Assembly (NCBI GenBank): GCA_002343075.1
Contig: DDRH01000028.1
Span: 63,719 to 127,718, forward strand
Origin: Phycisphaerales bacterium UBA2421
Lineage (GTDB): Bacteria; Planctomycetota; Phycisphaerae; Tepidisphaerales; Tepidisphaeraceae
Direction: 5' to 3'
Length of the DNA stretch: 64,000 nucleotides
In this document: positions 8,320 to 17,559 of the stretch, one piece after another
How positions within the stretch are numbered: the first letter of the stretch is position 1
Layout of the letters: each line of letters opens with the position of its first letter
Notes under the pieces: generated by a model
What the model saw: the letters and a program-made list of their open reading frames with translations, nothing else
Database searches by the model: none
Told to the model about the DNA's origin: nothing
Translations under genes and position numbers: made by a program

Positions 8320-8696
8320 ACAACAAACAGACCCCGACACCGGCCATGCAACCGGTGTCATTGAGTGAAAACATGATCATTCTGAACCGCCAAGTCGATG
8401 AAGGAATTCTGATCGGCGAGAAGCTGCGCGTGACGCCGACCGATCTCGATGCCAATGGCGCGCGAATACACGTCCGAGGCGAACTGGTCGGCGGGGCCGA
8501 TGACGGTTTGACCATCGATCGCGCCTACGAACTGGCCGTCGGTTCGAGCATTCGGCTCGGCACGCTGGTGAACATCACGCTGATGAAGGTCATGCTCGAC
8601 GCCCCCCGACGGGTACAATTTGGCATTCAAGTGCCGCCGAATCTCACCGTTCATCAGAAAGAATCAGCCGACAACAAGCCCCGCGAGGACGACTAG
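8316..8696 (+). CDS. CsrA-like protein split by an internal insertion
   Basis: A 126-residue protein. After an 18-residue leader, residues 20-34 (MIILNRQVDEGILIG) match the first strand and turn of the RNA-binding regulator CsrA. Residues 83-114 (VNITLMKVMLDAPRRVQFGIQVPPNLTVHQKE, in two parts around the Pro) match the rest. Between them lie about 48 extra residues, themselves strand-rich (RIHVRGELVGGADDGLTIDRAYELAVG), at the point where CsrA normally runs straight on. The conserved Leu near the start (MIIL) is kept, but the RNA-contacting Arg of VHREE is Gln here (VHQKE). The ATG overlaps the ubiX stop by four bases, suggesting coupling. It may be an unusual post-transcriptional regulator; RNA binding is not assured. 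Confidence 0.6.
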   Translation: MNNKQTPTPAMQPVSLSENMIILNRQVDEGILIGEKLRVTPTDLDANGARIHVRGELVGGADDGLTIDRAYELAVGSSIRLGTLVNITLMKVMLDAPRRVQFGIQVPPNLTVHQKESADNKPREDD

Positions 8697-8697
8697 C

Positions 8698-9627
8698 ATG
8701 TCTCCCGCCGCCCGCGTGACGAGTTCTGCATCAGCGTGGACGCAACTCCGCGAGCTTGCCTCCGACATCAAGCTGAGCCACAGCATCTTCGCACTGCCTT
8801 GGGCATTACTCGCCACATTTCTGGCAGCGGGTGAATGGCATCGGGATGCCAGAAGCCAGCCTCACTTTCCTGGACAACTCGCTTTGATTGTGTTGTGCAT
8901 GGTAACTGCCCGAACGGTCGCCATGAGCGTTAATCGCCTTCTAGATGCCAAACTGGACGCCACCAACCCGCGCACCGCACGCCGGGCGATCCCCGCTGGC
9001 CGGCTCTCGATGCGATTCGGCTGGATGACAGCGGGCACCTGCGGATGCTGCTTCATCCTTGCCACCAGCCTCTTTGGCTTCGCTTACCAGAACTGGCTTC
9101 CCCTGATTTTGAGCGCTCCGGTGCTCTTGTTCATCAGCGCCTATCCGCTATTGAAACGATTCACTGGCCTTTGCCACTTTTACCTCGGCGCCTGTCTCGC
9201 CCTTGCGCCTGTATGCGCGTGGGTAGCCATTGCGGGAAACATCTCGCTCACGCCGCTGATCATGGCCGCTGCCGTGCTGTGCTGGACCGCAGGGTTTGAC
9301 ATCATTTATGCGTGCCAGGACTACGAATCCGACTTGCGCACAGGCGTCTTCAGCGTTCCGGCGAGGCTGGGCATCACCGGCGGGCTGCATGTGGCCCGCG
9401 CCACCCACCTCGCCTGCATTACCTTACTCATCGCGCTCGCGGTTTATGTACCACAGTTTCAGTGGCTCTTCGCGCTCGCGATTGCCATCGCCGGGGTTTT
9501 GCTGCTGGTGGAGCACCTCTTGGTCAAACCCAATGATCTATCGAAGGTCAACTTGGCTTTCTTCACGCTCAACGGGGTGATTTCGCTGGTGATCGGGGCG
9601 CTGGGGGTTGCCGATATTTACCTTTAA
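8698..9627 (+). CDS. mqnP: UbiA-family prenyltransferase, probably MqnP
   Basis: The 309-residue membrane protein has about eight predicted helices and both aspartate-rich prenyl diphosphate motifs of the UbiA superfamily: SVNRLLDAKLDATNPRTARR (residues about 80-99) and FDIIYACQDYESDLRTG (about 199-215). UbiA enzymes attach a polyprenyl chain to an aromatic acid. The neighbours (ubiE, ubiX, mqnE) are futalosine-pathway menaquinone genes, so MqnP, which prenylates 1,4-dihydroxy-6-naphthoate, is more likely than a ubiquinone enzyme. I chose the ATG at 8698, one base after the previous stop codon. The frame is open upstream inside the CsrA-like gene, but nothing there resembles the family. Confidence 0.88.
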   Translation: MSPAARVTSSASAWTQLRELASDIKLSHSIFALPWALLATFLAAGEWHRDARSQPHFPGQLALIVLCMVTARTVAMSVNRLLDAKLDATNPRTARRAIPAGRLSMRFGWMTAGTCGCCFILATSLFGFAYQNWLPLILSAPVLLFISAYPLLKRFTGLCHFYLGACLALAPVCAWVAIAGNISLTPLIMAAAVLCWTAGFDIIYACQDYESDLRTGVFSVPARLGITGGLHVARATHLACITLLIALAVYVPQFQWLFALAIAIAGVLLLVEHLLVKPNDLSKVNLAFFTLNGVISLVIGALGVADIYL

Positions 9628-9701
9628 CCGAGCTGGGCAGGTTTCAAAACTATTGTGCCTGCTAGATAGCACCGTGCGGCGGTCTTATACTTCTCAGTGT
9701 C

Positions 9702-10958
9702 ATGATCGACCTGCCGCATGTTTCTGATCGCCTTCTGGAGCCCATACGCGAGAAAGTCCTCGCGGGGGCTGACCTTTCGCTGGCGGACGGGGTGACGCTG
9801 TTTAAGACCCGGGATATCCACGGCGTAGGCAGACTGGCGCATTTTGTGCGCACTCAAATGCACGGCGACAAGGCATTCTACAACCGCAACAGGCACATCA
9901 ATTACACCAACGTTTGTGCCCTCTCGTGCAAATTCTGCTCGTTTTACCGCAAGCGCGGCGAAGCGGGCGCGTACGAAATGCCGGTCGAGCAGGTTGTGGC
10001 CACCGCGCGCCGGGCGGCTGATGCGGGCGCGACGGAAGTTCACATCGTCGGCGGGCTGCACCCGTGGCTGAAGTTTGACTATTACCTGAACATGCTCCGC
10101 GGGGTGCGGGCTGAGTGTCCCGCGCTGCACATCAAGGCGTTTACCGCGATCGAGATCATCCATTTCAGCAAGATCGCGCGCGTGAGCGTCCGCGACGTGC
10201 TCATCGCGCTCAGCGATGCCGGGCTGGGTAGCCTGCCCGGCGGCGGCGCTGAGATCTTCGATGACCGGGTGCATGACGAAGTCTTCAAAGGAAAAGTGAG
10301 AGCCGACCGCTGGTTTGATGTTCACCGCACCGCGCACAGCCTGGGTATCTACAGCAATGCGACCATGCTCTACGGGCACGTCGAAACGCTGGAGGAACGC
10401 GTCGGGCATTTGGTGAAGTTGCGAGAACTTCAGCAAGTGTCATTGCGAGAAAGAGACGAAGAGACGAAGAGACGAAGAGACGGAGTGGAAATCAGAAACG
10501 ACACGAATCCTGCTCCCACTTCGTGTCTCCCCGCGTTCTTCAACTGCCTGATTCCCCTGAGCTTCATCCCTGAAGATAGTGAGCTTGGCGCGTTGCCCGG
10601 ACCGACCGGACTGAGCGACCTGCGGACCCTCGCTGTGGCTCGGCTGATGATTCGCAACATTGCCCACATCAAGGCGTTTTGGATCATGCAGGGTGTGCAC
10701 CTTTCGCAACTCGCACTCGACTACGGCTGCGACGACCTCGACGGCACGGTCGTCTGGTACGACATCACCAAGCGCGAAGGCGACCGCGGGACAAATCATC
10801 AGGAACTTCATCTGAACGATATCAAGCGGTTGATTCGTGAGGCAGGGAAGGAACCCGTTGAACGCGACACGCTCTACAATCAGGTCGCCCGGGAACCCGG
10901 TTCCGACCGCGTGATCAATACCAAGTCAATCGTGCCCCGCGTGCCGGTGTCGGTTTAG
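9702..10958 (+). CDS. mqnE: Aminofutalosine synthase MqnE (radical SAM)
   Basis: A 418-residue radical SAM enzyme that joins SAM to the MqnA product, making aminofutalosine in menaquinone synthesis. The [4Fe-4S] cysteines are in YTNVCALSCKFCSFYRKRG (Cys72, Cys76, Cys79). VHIVGGLHPWLKFDYY, SLPGGGAEIF and NATMLYGHVET are strong MqnE/MqnC-family landmarks. The usual LRELQDETGGFQ.FIPLAF loop is interrupted: after LRELQ (residue 244) about 35 residues of repeat-encoded, Arg/Glu-rich sequence precede FFNCLIPLSF. The frame stays open, so the enzyme is probably intact with an extra loop. It ends the menaquinone gene run that starts at 6374. Confidence 0.92.
   Translation: MIDLPHVSDRLLEPIREKVLAGADLSLADGVTLFKTRDIHGVGRLAHFVRTQMHGDKAFYNRNRHINYTNVCALSCKFCSFYRKRGEAGAYEMPVEQVVATARRAADAGATEVHIVGGLHPWLKFDYYLNMLRGVRAECPALHIKAFTAIEIIHFSKIARVSVRDVLIALSDAGLGSLPGGGAEIFDDRVHDEVFKGKVRADRWFDVHRTAHSLGIYSNATMLYGHVETLEERVGHLVKLRELQQVSLRERDEETKRRRDGVEIRNDTNPAPTSCLPAFFNCLIPLSFIPEDSELGALPGPTGLSDLRTLAVARLMIRNIAHIKAFWIMQGVHLSQLALDYGCDDLDGTVVWYDITKREGDRGTNHQELHLNDIKRLIREAGKEPVERDTLYNQVAREPGSDRVINTKSIVPRVPVSV
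10434..10541 (+). repeat. In-frame insertion with 8-bp tandem repeat inside mqnE
   Basis: From 10453 to 10484 there are three exact copies of GAGACGAA and a fourth with one change. Read in rotated form this is GAAGAGAC, the same type of unit as in mqnC (GAAGCGAC). A complementary stretch (CCACTTCGTGTCTCC, 10516-10530) lies about 30 bases downstream, so the segment can fold back partly on itself. The period of 8 means each copy is read in a different frame, yet no stop codon arises. The segment occupies a loop that is about seven residues long in MqnE homologues as I know them. Confidence 0.7.
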
Positions 10959-11171
10959 GCCGTCGGTTGTCGCGTCAATCATCTCCTGGTGACGTCCCCT
11001 GTTTTTTGAGACAAGACAGCAGTTACGGCCGCAAGTGCATATCTGACAACGATTTATGCTGCATACTTTTTCGGTCCAGCCCGTCAGAGTTTGGTCTCCA
11101 ACTTGCCTTTTTGTGTGATTTCAGTACATTGCCCGGCTCGATTTTTCGACCCAAGAGCTTTGGAGATTTGT

Positions 11172-11477
11172 ATGCCCGCGCAAGCCACCGCTACCAAGAC
11201 CGTTCGCGTCACCGTCAGCAAGAACATCACCCGCGATTCGGCGCGCAAGACGATCGAGCGGCTTTTCATGCAAGACAAGGTGTTCGCAGCCCCACTCGTG
11301 GCACGCACCAAGAATTTCAAAGACAACCCCAAGCGCCGCGGGGGCACCATCTGGACAAAACGCGCCAACAAGATTCACCCCGGGCTCGAAAAAGGTGCCG
11401 CGGCCACGATCGCCGCGACCGCACAGCACCTGCGCGATCTTGAGAGCGTGAAGAGTTTTGTGACGGTCGCAAAGTAA
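11172..11477 (+). CDS. Small basic protein of unknown function
   Basis: A 101-residue, strongly basic protein (many Lys and Arg). It opens with a short Ala-rich leader and then KTVRVTVSKNITRDSARKTIERLFM, followed by FKDNPKRRGGTIWTKRANKIHPGLEKGAAATIAATAQHL. It has no signal peptide or membrane segment. Size, charge and the strong hairpin terminator right behind it suggest an abundantly made nucleic acid-binding or ribosome-associated protein, but I do not recognise it as a ribosomal protein and no known motif is clear. GGAG eight bases before the ATG at 11172 supports the start; the frame is open further upstream but lacks this site. Confidence 0.6.
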   Translation: MPAQATATKTVRVTVSKNITRDSARKTIERLFMQDKVFAAPLVARTKNFKDNPKRRGGTIWTKRANKIHPGLEKGAAATIAATAQHLRDLESVKSFVTVAK

Positions 11478-11544
11478 CGCCGCTGGAAATCAACATCGCC
11501 GCCGTCTCTCCGCGACCGGCGAACGCGGCAAAAGAACAATCAGA

Positions 11545-11575
11545 GCCGGACGTGCATGGCGCGTCCGGCATTTTT
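11545..11575 (+). terminator. Rho-independent terminator
   Basis: An 8-bp perfect stem (GCCGGACG / CGTCCGGC) around a nine-base loop is followed by ATTTTT. It lies 67 bases after the stop codon of the small basic protein gene. Confidence 0.75.
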
Positions 11576-11655
11576 CATACTATTCCCAAATATATCGCTG
11601 AGTTTCACCGGAGAAGGCGTGCTGATGCGTTCGTCGCCCGCATGTGCGCCGCTGT

Positions 11656-12078
11656 TCAGTTCGGCTTGCCGCTCAACAGTTCGAGCAGCGTATCGAGGCT
11701 GAACGGCTTCGGCATAAAATTGACGTCGATGGGCAGACCCCGCAGCGCGCCGGCCTCAAAATGTCCGCTGATGGCAATCACCCGGCTCGGGCGATGGCTG
11801 CTGGGCATATCCGACATTTCCTTGATCAGATCAAAGCCGTCTTTATGCGGCATGTGCAGGTCGGTGAGCAGGACGTCAAATCGTTCGTTGAGCAGATAAC
11901 GAATCGCCTCAGAACCATCTCGCGCGGTGACGACTTGCGCACCGGTATCACGAATCAGCCGGCTCATCACCATGCGCGTGGGCGCATGGTCTTCAACCAG
12001 GAGAATTCGTGGAGATGAACTGCGGTGTTTTGCCACCTCAGATGCCGAAGAAGAGAACATTCCGAATCCGCTGCACAT
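11656..12078 (-). CDS. Single-domain response regulator (CheY-like)
   Basis: A 140-residue protein made of one receiver domain after a short Ser-rich leader. The acidic pocket is ILLVED (Glu29, Asp30), the phospho-acceptor is Asp73 in LLTDLHMP, the switch Ser/Thr is in AISGH, and the conserved Lys is Lys124 in MPKPF. There is no output domain, so it signals through protein contacts as CheY or Spo0F do. No histidine kinase is adjacent. The next gene upstream on this strand (bpt) is over 100 bases away and functionally unrelated. Confidence 0.87.
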   Translation of the reverse strand: MCSGFGMFSSSASEVAKHRSSSPRILLVEDHAPTRMVMSRLIRDTGAQVVTARDGSEAIRYLLNERFDVLLTDLHMPHKDGFDLIKEMSDMPSSHRPSRVIAISGHFEAGALRGLPIDVNFMPKPFSLDTLLELLSGKPN

Positions 12079-12186
12079 CTTATTGCGGCTGCGTGGTACA
12101 TCCCGATTTCAGTGAGTTTAACATACGTTTTGATATTGCGTCGTACTTTTTCTTCACGCGCCAGCACCCGACAGCCCGCGTCACGG

Positions 12187-12966
12187 CTAATGGGTGACGC
12201 CTCGCCAGATGCCATCGCTCCAGAGCAACTCACAGGGCTTGTAAGCGATTTTGTAGCTCATTGAGGCTGCGTCAACGACCCAATAGCCCAGATATACGTG
12301 CGGGATCGCATGAACACGGCAGAACTCGATTTCCTGCAGCACACCAAAATGTCCCAGGCTGCGCCGGGGTTGGTCGGGATCGAAGTAGAAATACACACTG
12401 CTGAGCGACTGCTGGCTCAGGTCGCAGATTCCCACCGCCATGAGGTGACCGTTGGGGGTTCGATACTCAAACTCTGCGGTTTCCACCGGCGATTCGTAAA
12501 GAAACTGCTCCAATCCCTCCCGGCTGGCATCCTGCTCACCGTCGTGGCGGCTGTCGAGATATCGCTTGTAAAGAAGGTATTTCTCGTCAGTTAGACTTGG
12601 AGAGGAAACCGAGACGCGCAGATCGGCGTTTCGCCGAACTACGCGCCGCTGGGATTTACTTAGTTCAAATTGTTCAACCGGAATGCGAATCGGCACGCAC
12701 CTGCGACATTTTGCGCACACCGGCTGATAAATCATCCGCCCGCTACGACGGAAGCCGGCGTCCATGAAGCCATGATAGATCGAAGGATCCATCCGCCCCG
12801 CGGCCAGGGCGCGCAGTTGAGCGATTCGAGACGAGTTGTAGGCGCATGCCCCCGCGGGCAGCACGGTCAAGGGCACATCAACCGGCGCGGGAATCGCGGG
12901 GAAGTGAGACCAGTCGTGCGGCGAACAGTGTTCGGCAAACTCTGGCATTTTGAAGAACGCCGTCAT
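12187..12966 (-). CDS. bpt: Aspartate/glutamate leucyltransferase (bacterial protein transferase Bpt)
   Basis: The 259-residue protein matches the ATE/Bpt family, which transfers leucine from Leu-tRNA to proteins with N-terminal Asp or Glu, marking them for ClpS/ClpAP (N-degron pathway). Landmarks are DPSIYHGFMDAGFRRSGRMIY with the following CAKCRRCVPIRIP, which is the conserved Cys cluster, and KSQRRVVRRNADL. FEYRTPNGHLMAVGICDLSQQSLSSVYFYFDPDQ, interrupted by no gaps in the frame, is the GNAT-like core, and the YLGYWV segment closes the domain. The length is usual. The gene stands alone; no clpS is visible nearby. Confidence 0.88.
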   Translation of the reverse strand: MTAFFKMPEFAEHCSPHDWSHFPAIPAPVDVPLTVLPAGACAYNSSRIAQLRALAAGRMDPSIYHGFMDAGFRRSGRMIYQPVCAKCRRCVPIRIPVEQFELSKSQRRVVRRNADLRVSVSSPSLTDEKYLLYKRYLDSRHDGEQDASREGLEQFLYESPVETAEFEYRTPNGHLMAVGICDLSQQSLSSVYFYFDPDQPRRSLGHFGVLQEIEFCRVHAIPHVYLGYWVVDAASMSYKIAYKPCELLWSDGIWRGVTH

Positions 12967-13321
12967 TGATCACCGTCATGGAGTTGCGATTCAACCAGGG
13001 CGATGCTACCTGAGGGGAAAGTACGTATCTCACCGGCCGGGACTGCCATGCGCCTTCTGGCGCGCACTGAGGTGGGCCCTGGCTCGATCCAGATCCCATG
13101 AAATGCCATTTCCGACCTCGACTTCCCGACGATCGCTCCACAGCGACCGTTTGAGCCGAATCACGTCAGCGTCTTCCTGTGCCGCATGCCGCCGATCGCG
13201 GCCGCTCTCTCTGGTTACGTTGAGGCGAAGCAGCCGACTTTTACAGTCGCGTCCAGATGCTCCCGGTACTTTGATGGAGCTTTTTCTGCACGCTCAAAAC
13301 TCCGAGCGATGAATCATGACA
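12967..13321. other. Intergenic stretch between bpt and glyA
   Basis: These 355 bases lie upstream of bpt and downstream of glyA (both on the minus strand). Short open frames exist on both strands, but none has a plausible ribosome site, a recognisable product or codon use like its neighbours. I see no tRNA-like cloverleaf and no strong terminator. It presumably holds the bpt promoter. Confidence 0.4.
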
Positions 13322-14563
13322 TTAATGCGGCATCGGAAACTTCCCCGCAAACGCCGCCACTTCGCTGCGGATTCTGGCCAATTCTGCGGGATCGTCTTTA
13401 GCGCAGATTCCGCGATCAATGAACACCGCAACTTGCTTCATATCCGCCTCCTTCAGTCCGCGGGTCGTCAGTGCGGGTGTGCCCAGGCGCACGCCGCTGG
13501 TGAGCTTGGGCGGCCGCGGGTCGTTGTGGATTGCGTTCTTGTTGCAGATCATCCCCGCTGCTTCCAAGGCCTTTTCGGCATCGGCACCGGTAAAGGCCTC
13601 ATTCTTCGCCCGCAGATCGACCAGCATCAGGTGGTTATCCGTGCCGCCCGACTGCAGCCGATAGCCGGCTGCCATCAGGCCTTCTGCAAGTGCCCGGGCG
13701 TTTCTAACAATCTGCGCTGCGTACGTCTTGAATTCCGGCTTCAGTGCCTCGCCAAATGCCACCGCCTTGGCGGCGATGATATGCATGAGTGGCCCGCCCT
13801 GACTGCCCGGAAATACACTTCGATTGATGAGTTTCGCCAGCTCTTCGCTGTCAGTCATAATCAACCCGCCGCGGGGGCCGCGCAGGGTCTTGTGGGTAGT
13901 GGTTGTGACGACGTGCGCGTGGGGGAACGGCTGTGGGTGCGCCCCACCGACGCACAGCCCGGCGATGTGTGCCACATCCGCCATCAGCAGCGCTCCCACT
14001 TCATCGGCAATCGCCCGGAACTTCGCAAAGTCTATCACGCGCGGATAGGCGCTGTAACCGCAGAGAATCGCCTTCGGCTTCGTCTCTTTCGCCACAGCGA
14101 GCACGCTGTCGTAGTCAAGTGTCTCGGTCTTATCGTCAAGCTGATAATGCGATGGGCGATAAAAGATCGCCGAGGCATTGAGCTTCATGCCATGCGACAG
14201 GTGTCCGCCGCTTGCAAGGTTGATGCTGATAAACGGGTCGCCGGGCTTCATCATTGCCATCATTGCGGCAAGATTCGCATTGGCCCCGGAGTGCGGCTGC
14301 ACATTGGCAAACTGGCAGCCAAAAAGCCGTTTCGCACGATCGATCGCAAGGTTTTCGATCTCGTCGTAGTATCCGCAACCGCCGTAGTATCGTGCTCCGG
14401 GATAGCCTTCGGCATACTTGTTGGTGAGACACGTCCCGGCGGCCTCCATGACGGCTTTGGAAACGTGGTTTTCGCTGGCAATCAGTTCGAGGGTGCTTTC
14501 CTGCCTGCGGGCCTCGGCATCGATCAGTTCTGCGATCTTCGTATCTGAATCTTTCAAAGTCAT
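13322..14563 (-). CDS. glyA: Serine hydroxymethyltransferase
   Basis: A 413-residue PLP enzyme that interconverts serine and glycine and loads tetrahydrofolate with one-carbon units. It shows the SHMT hallmarks: [41 protein letters not shown], and the PLP-lysine site [25 protein letters not shown] is close to the C-terminus. Length and motif order are standard. I started it at the ATG at 14563, which gives the family's usual N-terminus ([17 protein letters not shown]). An in-frame extension to 14692 overlaps the divergent gene and is not family-like. A 410-codon open frame on the opposite strand is only a mirror of this gene. Confidence 0.96.
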   Translation of the reverse strand: MTLKDSDTKIAELIDAEARRQESTLELIASENHVSKAVMEAAGTCLTNKYAEGYPGARYYGGCGYYDEIENLAIDRAKRLFGCQFANVQPHSGANANLAAMMAMMKPGDPFISINLASGGHLSHGMKLNASAIFYRPSHYQLDDKTETLDYDSVLAVAKETKPKAILCGYSAYPRVIDFAKFRAIADEVGALLMADVAHIAGLCVGGAHPQPFPHAHVVTTTTHKTLRGPRGGLIMTDSEELAKLINRSVFPGSQGGPLMHIIAAKAVAFGEALKPEFKTYAAQIVRNARALAEGLMAAGYRLQSGGTDNHLMLVDLRAKNEAFTGADAEKALEAAGMICNKNAIHNDPRPPKLTSGVRLGTPALTTRGLKEADMKQVAVFIDRGICAKDDPAELARIRSEVAAFAGKFPMPH

Positions 14564-14618
14564 GGGCAGAATTGTATCCCATCCCGGCCCGGCTGTCAGT
14601 TGGTAAGATAGAACAACG

Positions 14619-16772
14619 ATGGATCGACGCGTCCACAACCAAGGCGATATCCGCGCCAAAGCAATCGTTGGCATGCTGCTCGCCGCGAGCACGGCGATTA
14701 TTGCGGGAGTTTACCTGCACAACCGTCCTGCGCCGGAGCCTGTCGCCTCAACCCAACCCGCGACGGCAACTTCGCCGGCGACCGCCCCTCGACCAGCCCC
14801 GCCGCCCGACCCGCCAGCCGTGACTTGGATGGATGTCGTTCACCGCAACAACAAGTCGGTCGCCACCACCCAGCCGCTCAATTTTCCGGTCGATCTTCGC
14901 GATGCAGCCCGGCTGATCGTCGCCGACCCGGTTTACCTCTGCCCTCGCGGCGATTTGTGGGTGACCCGCGCCGATGCCGAACCCACGCCCGGAATCATCA
15001 AGAACGCGGCCCGCCAGCAGGTGCATGTGCTTCGCGAACAGGTCCTGTTTGTACAGTGGAATTTTACGGGCGGGGGCGCGTCGCCCGTGCTGGTGGTGCG
15101 AGAAGGGGACAACCTGATTCGCCTGGATCGAAATGGACGCGAGCCGATTCCGTTCAGGCGACAGTATGACTGGGCCCGCGCGTTCACATGGCTGGATAAG
15201 GTGCTGGTGCCGGCCGGAGATGGAGCGTCGGTCATCGATCTCCACGCGCTCACCGAAACGCACGTGCCGCTGCCGTCGTCGGAAGCCTCGGCGGCAGATC
15301 CTTCGCCCATCAGAATCGTGCTTGACCCGCGCGGCGTCCTTGCCTGGCGCGTAAACGGCCCGGCGGCACGATTTTTGGATGGGAAGTGGTCGCCGTTGAA
15401 CGATCCCGCTGCGTGGCCGCCGCGCGTCGTAGAGTTAATCCCCATGCTCGATGGAAGTGTGGTGCAACTGCTGCGCGCACCAAGGCCGGCCGCCGGTCTC
15501 GATGCGGCGATGCAAGAATCGATCGAACTTGCCAGCACTTCACTCGCTTTGGGCATCGATGCGAGCGCGGCCGTAGACGAACCCGCTATCCTGAAACTCG
15601 TTGGACAGCTTTCCGATGATGACGCCAAGCTGCGCGATGCCGCCTCCGCCGAGCTATCGCGGTACGGCCCGGCCATCTGGTCAATCCTCTCGCGCGAACG
15701 ACCTCGCCAACCACTCGAAGGCCAGGGCCGAATCGATGAGCTGCTCGCATCACAGGCCAGGCCCAAGCTAGGCCGGCTCTCGCCCGTCAGCGACGATCTA
15801 CAAACCGCCGGCTATCTCCGCGACGGCGGTGTGGTTTTGTACTCCAGCGCCGGAGTTGAAGTGGGTCGCGGCGGCAACGAGACTCGACTCGAGGCTCCCG
15901 CATGGATCGCTATTCGCCCCGGCCGCTCGGTTCGGCTGCTACCTCCCAGGCTTGTGGCCGATGCACAGCCCGGCAAGACTCGATTCGAGGCGTGGGGCGA
16001 CGAGTGGATCGTCAACGACGATCTCTCCGGGCCGCGCCGGAACATGGGCAACCATCTCATGCCACTCATCAACGAAGACCTGCGAAGGTTTGACACATTT
16101 CAAGGCATCGACGCGCGTGGCCGCTGGCTGCTGCGAGACACGCAGACCAGCGAGACGCTCGTTATCGATCCGTTCATCGCCGATGAAACACCGCGCTTGC
16201 CCGTCTGGTCGATTACGGTCGCCGAGGGGGCAACCGGATGGAACGACCAGGATTGGCCGGTGCAAAAGTCCGGCGGGGCCTGGGCGCTGGCTGAAGACCG
16301 TTGGCAGGTGATGAAGGATGACGAGCCGATGCGCACCTATGTAATTGAGGACGCTCCCGCCACAACGCCCGCCGAGACGGTCTTGCTCACCGAGGCCGAT
16401 GGAACGACTTGGTTTGACGGAGAAACGCACCTCCGTTTTCGCCGCGGGGAGGTCGGGACCGATTACGAACTGCCGCCGGAGGCACTCGGTTCGGGCCACG
16501 CAACACTCATTCGCGCTGCGGGGCGGCTTTTCTTGTTCAATTCGCCTGGCCGGGTGCTTCGCTTTCGAGAAACACCTGGCTCATCTGAGCCGCTCAAGCT
16601 TGAAGCCGTCTTCACACAAGGCGTGCCGCTGACCGACGAACCGGCGCGAATCTGGCTCGATCCCGCGGGGCGAATCGTGATGGCTTACGGGCAGAACAAG
16701 CTCGCGATCATGTTCCCCGAGGGAAGGGTTCCACCCAGCATTGCGAAAATGATGCCCGCCGAACAGGAATAG
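14619..16772 (+). CDS. Large membrane-anchored protein of unknown function
   Basis: I do not recognise this 717-residue protein. It has one hydrophobic segment near the start ([19 protein letters not shown], residues 15-33), then a Pro/Ala/Thr-rich linker (about 35-65), so it is probably anchored with the rest outside the cytoplasm. The body is strand-rich, with repeated short blocks such as [11 protein letters not shown] and [10 protein letters not shown] and several value-at-a-position phrases, reminiscent of a beta-propeller without a clear repeat signature. A helical patch near residues 325-380 ([22 protein letters not shown]) looks HEAT-like. It is divergent from glyA across 55 bases. 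Confidence 0.6.
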   Translation: MDRRVHNQGDIRAKAIVGMLLAASTAIIAGVYLHNRPAPEPVASTQPATATSPATAPRPAPPPDPPAVTWMDVVHRNNKSVATTQPLNFPVDLRDAARLIVADPVYLCPRGDLWVTRADAEPTPGIIKNAARQQVHVLREQVLFVQWNFTGGGASPVLVVREGDNLIRLDRNGREPIPFRRQYDWARAFTWLDKVLVPAGDGASVIDLHALTETHVPLPSSEASAADPSPIRIVLDPRGVLAWRVNGPAARFLDGKWSPLNDPAAWPPRVVELIPMLDGSVVQLLRAPRPAAGLDAAMQESIELASTSLALGIDASAAVDEPAILKLVGQLSDDDAKLRDAASAELSRYGPAIWSILSRERPRQPLEGQGRIDELLASQARPKLGRLSPVSDDLQTAGYLRDGGVVLYSSAGVEVGRGGNETRLEAPAWIAIRPGRSVRLLPPRLVADAQPGKTRFEAWGDEWIVNDDLSGPRRNMGNHLMPLINEDLRRFDTFQGIDARGRWLLRDTQTSETLVIDPFIADETPRLPVWSITVAEGATGWNDQDWPVQKSGGAWALAEDRWQVMKDDEPMRTYVIEDAPATTPAETVLLTEADGTTWFDGETHLRFRRGEVGTDYELPPEALGSGHATLIRAAGRLFLFNSPGRVLRFRETPGSSEPLKLEAVFTQGVPLTDEPARIWLDPAGRIVMAYGQNKLAIMFPEGRVPPSIAKMMPAEQE

Positions 16773-16882
16773 TGCTCCGGCAGTTTATTCGTGGGCAGTT
16801 TACCGGTTTCGCTACTCTGCGCATTGACATTTCACGCCTTGGCATCAACATTCGCCAATTCGCGAGCGCACTGCAAGAACTC

Positions 16883-17374
16883 ATGTCTATTCATCGCCCC
16901 ATCGCCGCAAGCCACCGCATCCCGACCGACGCACGGGTTGCCATCGTCGCGGCGCGGTTTAACGGACGCTTTGTCGATGAGTTGTTGCGCGGCGCGACTG
17001 ATCGGCTGAAGGTTCATGGGCTGGACGGCGATCGCGTGGAGATTCACCGTGTGCCGGGCGCTTTCGAGCTTCCGGTTGCGGCGAAACAGTTGATCGATAC
17101 CGGACGTTTCGGCGCGGTGATTTGTCTCGGTTGTGTCATTCGTGGCGAAACAGCGCATTTTGAGTATGTGGCCGGGGAAGCAGCGCGGGGTATACAGCAG
17201 GTGGCCGTCAGCACCGGCATCCCGATCATCTTCGGGGTGCTTACGACAGAGAACGAAGCACAAACCCTGGACCGTCTCGGCGGTGCCCACGGCCACGCCG
17301 GCGAAAGCGCCGCCGACGCCGCGGCGGAAATGCTGGCACTGCGCGAGCAAATCGCCGCGGGCAAGCAGTTCTGA
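16883..17374 (+). CDS. ribH: 6,7-dimethyl-8-ribityllumazine synthase
   Basis: The 163-residue protein is lumazine synthase, which condenses the ribityl-uracil with dihydroxybutanone phosphate in the second-last step of riboflavin synthesis. Landmarks are VAIVAARFNGRFVDELL with its aromatic stacking residue, VPGAFELPVAAKQL, the CLGCVIRGETAHFEYV stretch with the phosphate-binding RGET and catalytic His, and IIFGVLTTENEAQTLDRLGG. I chose the ATG at 16883, which gives a normal-length protein. It heads a ribH, unknown, nusB, ftsY order; ribH next to nusB is common in bacteria. Confidence 0.95.
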   Translation: MSIHRPIAASHRIPTDARVAIVAARFNGRFVDELLRGATDRLKVHGLDGDRVEIHRVPGAFELPVAAKQLIDTGRFGAVICLGCVIRGETAHFEYVAGEAARGIQQVAVSTGIPIIFGVLTTENEAQTLDRLGGAHGHAGESAADAAAEMLALREQIAAGKQF

Positions 17375-17559
17375 TCCTCGCCCATGCGACGCTTATCGGA
17401 CGCCGACGCATCCTCACCCACACGGCGACTGCGCAGAAAATGCCACATTCTAAGTCATGCCGACGTGTTATCGGACGGCAGTTTGTGTGTTGAACTCACC
17501 CTGCATCAAAGCCTTGCAGAATCATCAATTACGATCATCAACTGGCCGATAACAAGGCT

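Noticed and set aside
12950..13312. A 120-codon plus-strand frame in the bpt-glyA gap
   Set aside because: Arg/Ser-rich composition and no ribosome site suggest chance.
13316..14548. A 410-codon open frame on the plus strand
   Set aside because: It lies exactly opposite glyA, has no family resemblance, and is the mirror frame expected in GC-rich coding DNA.
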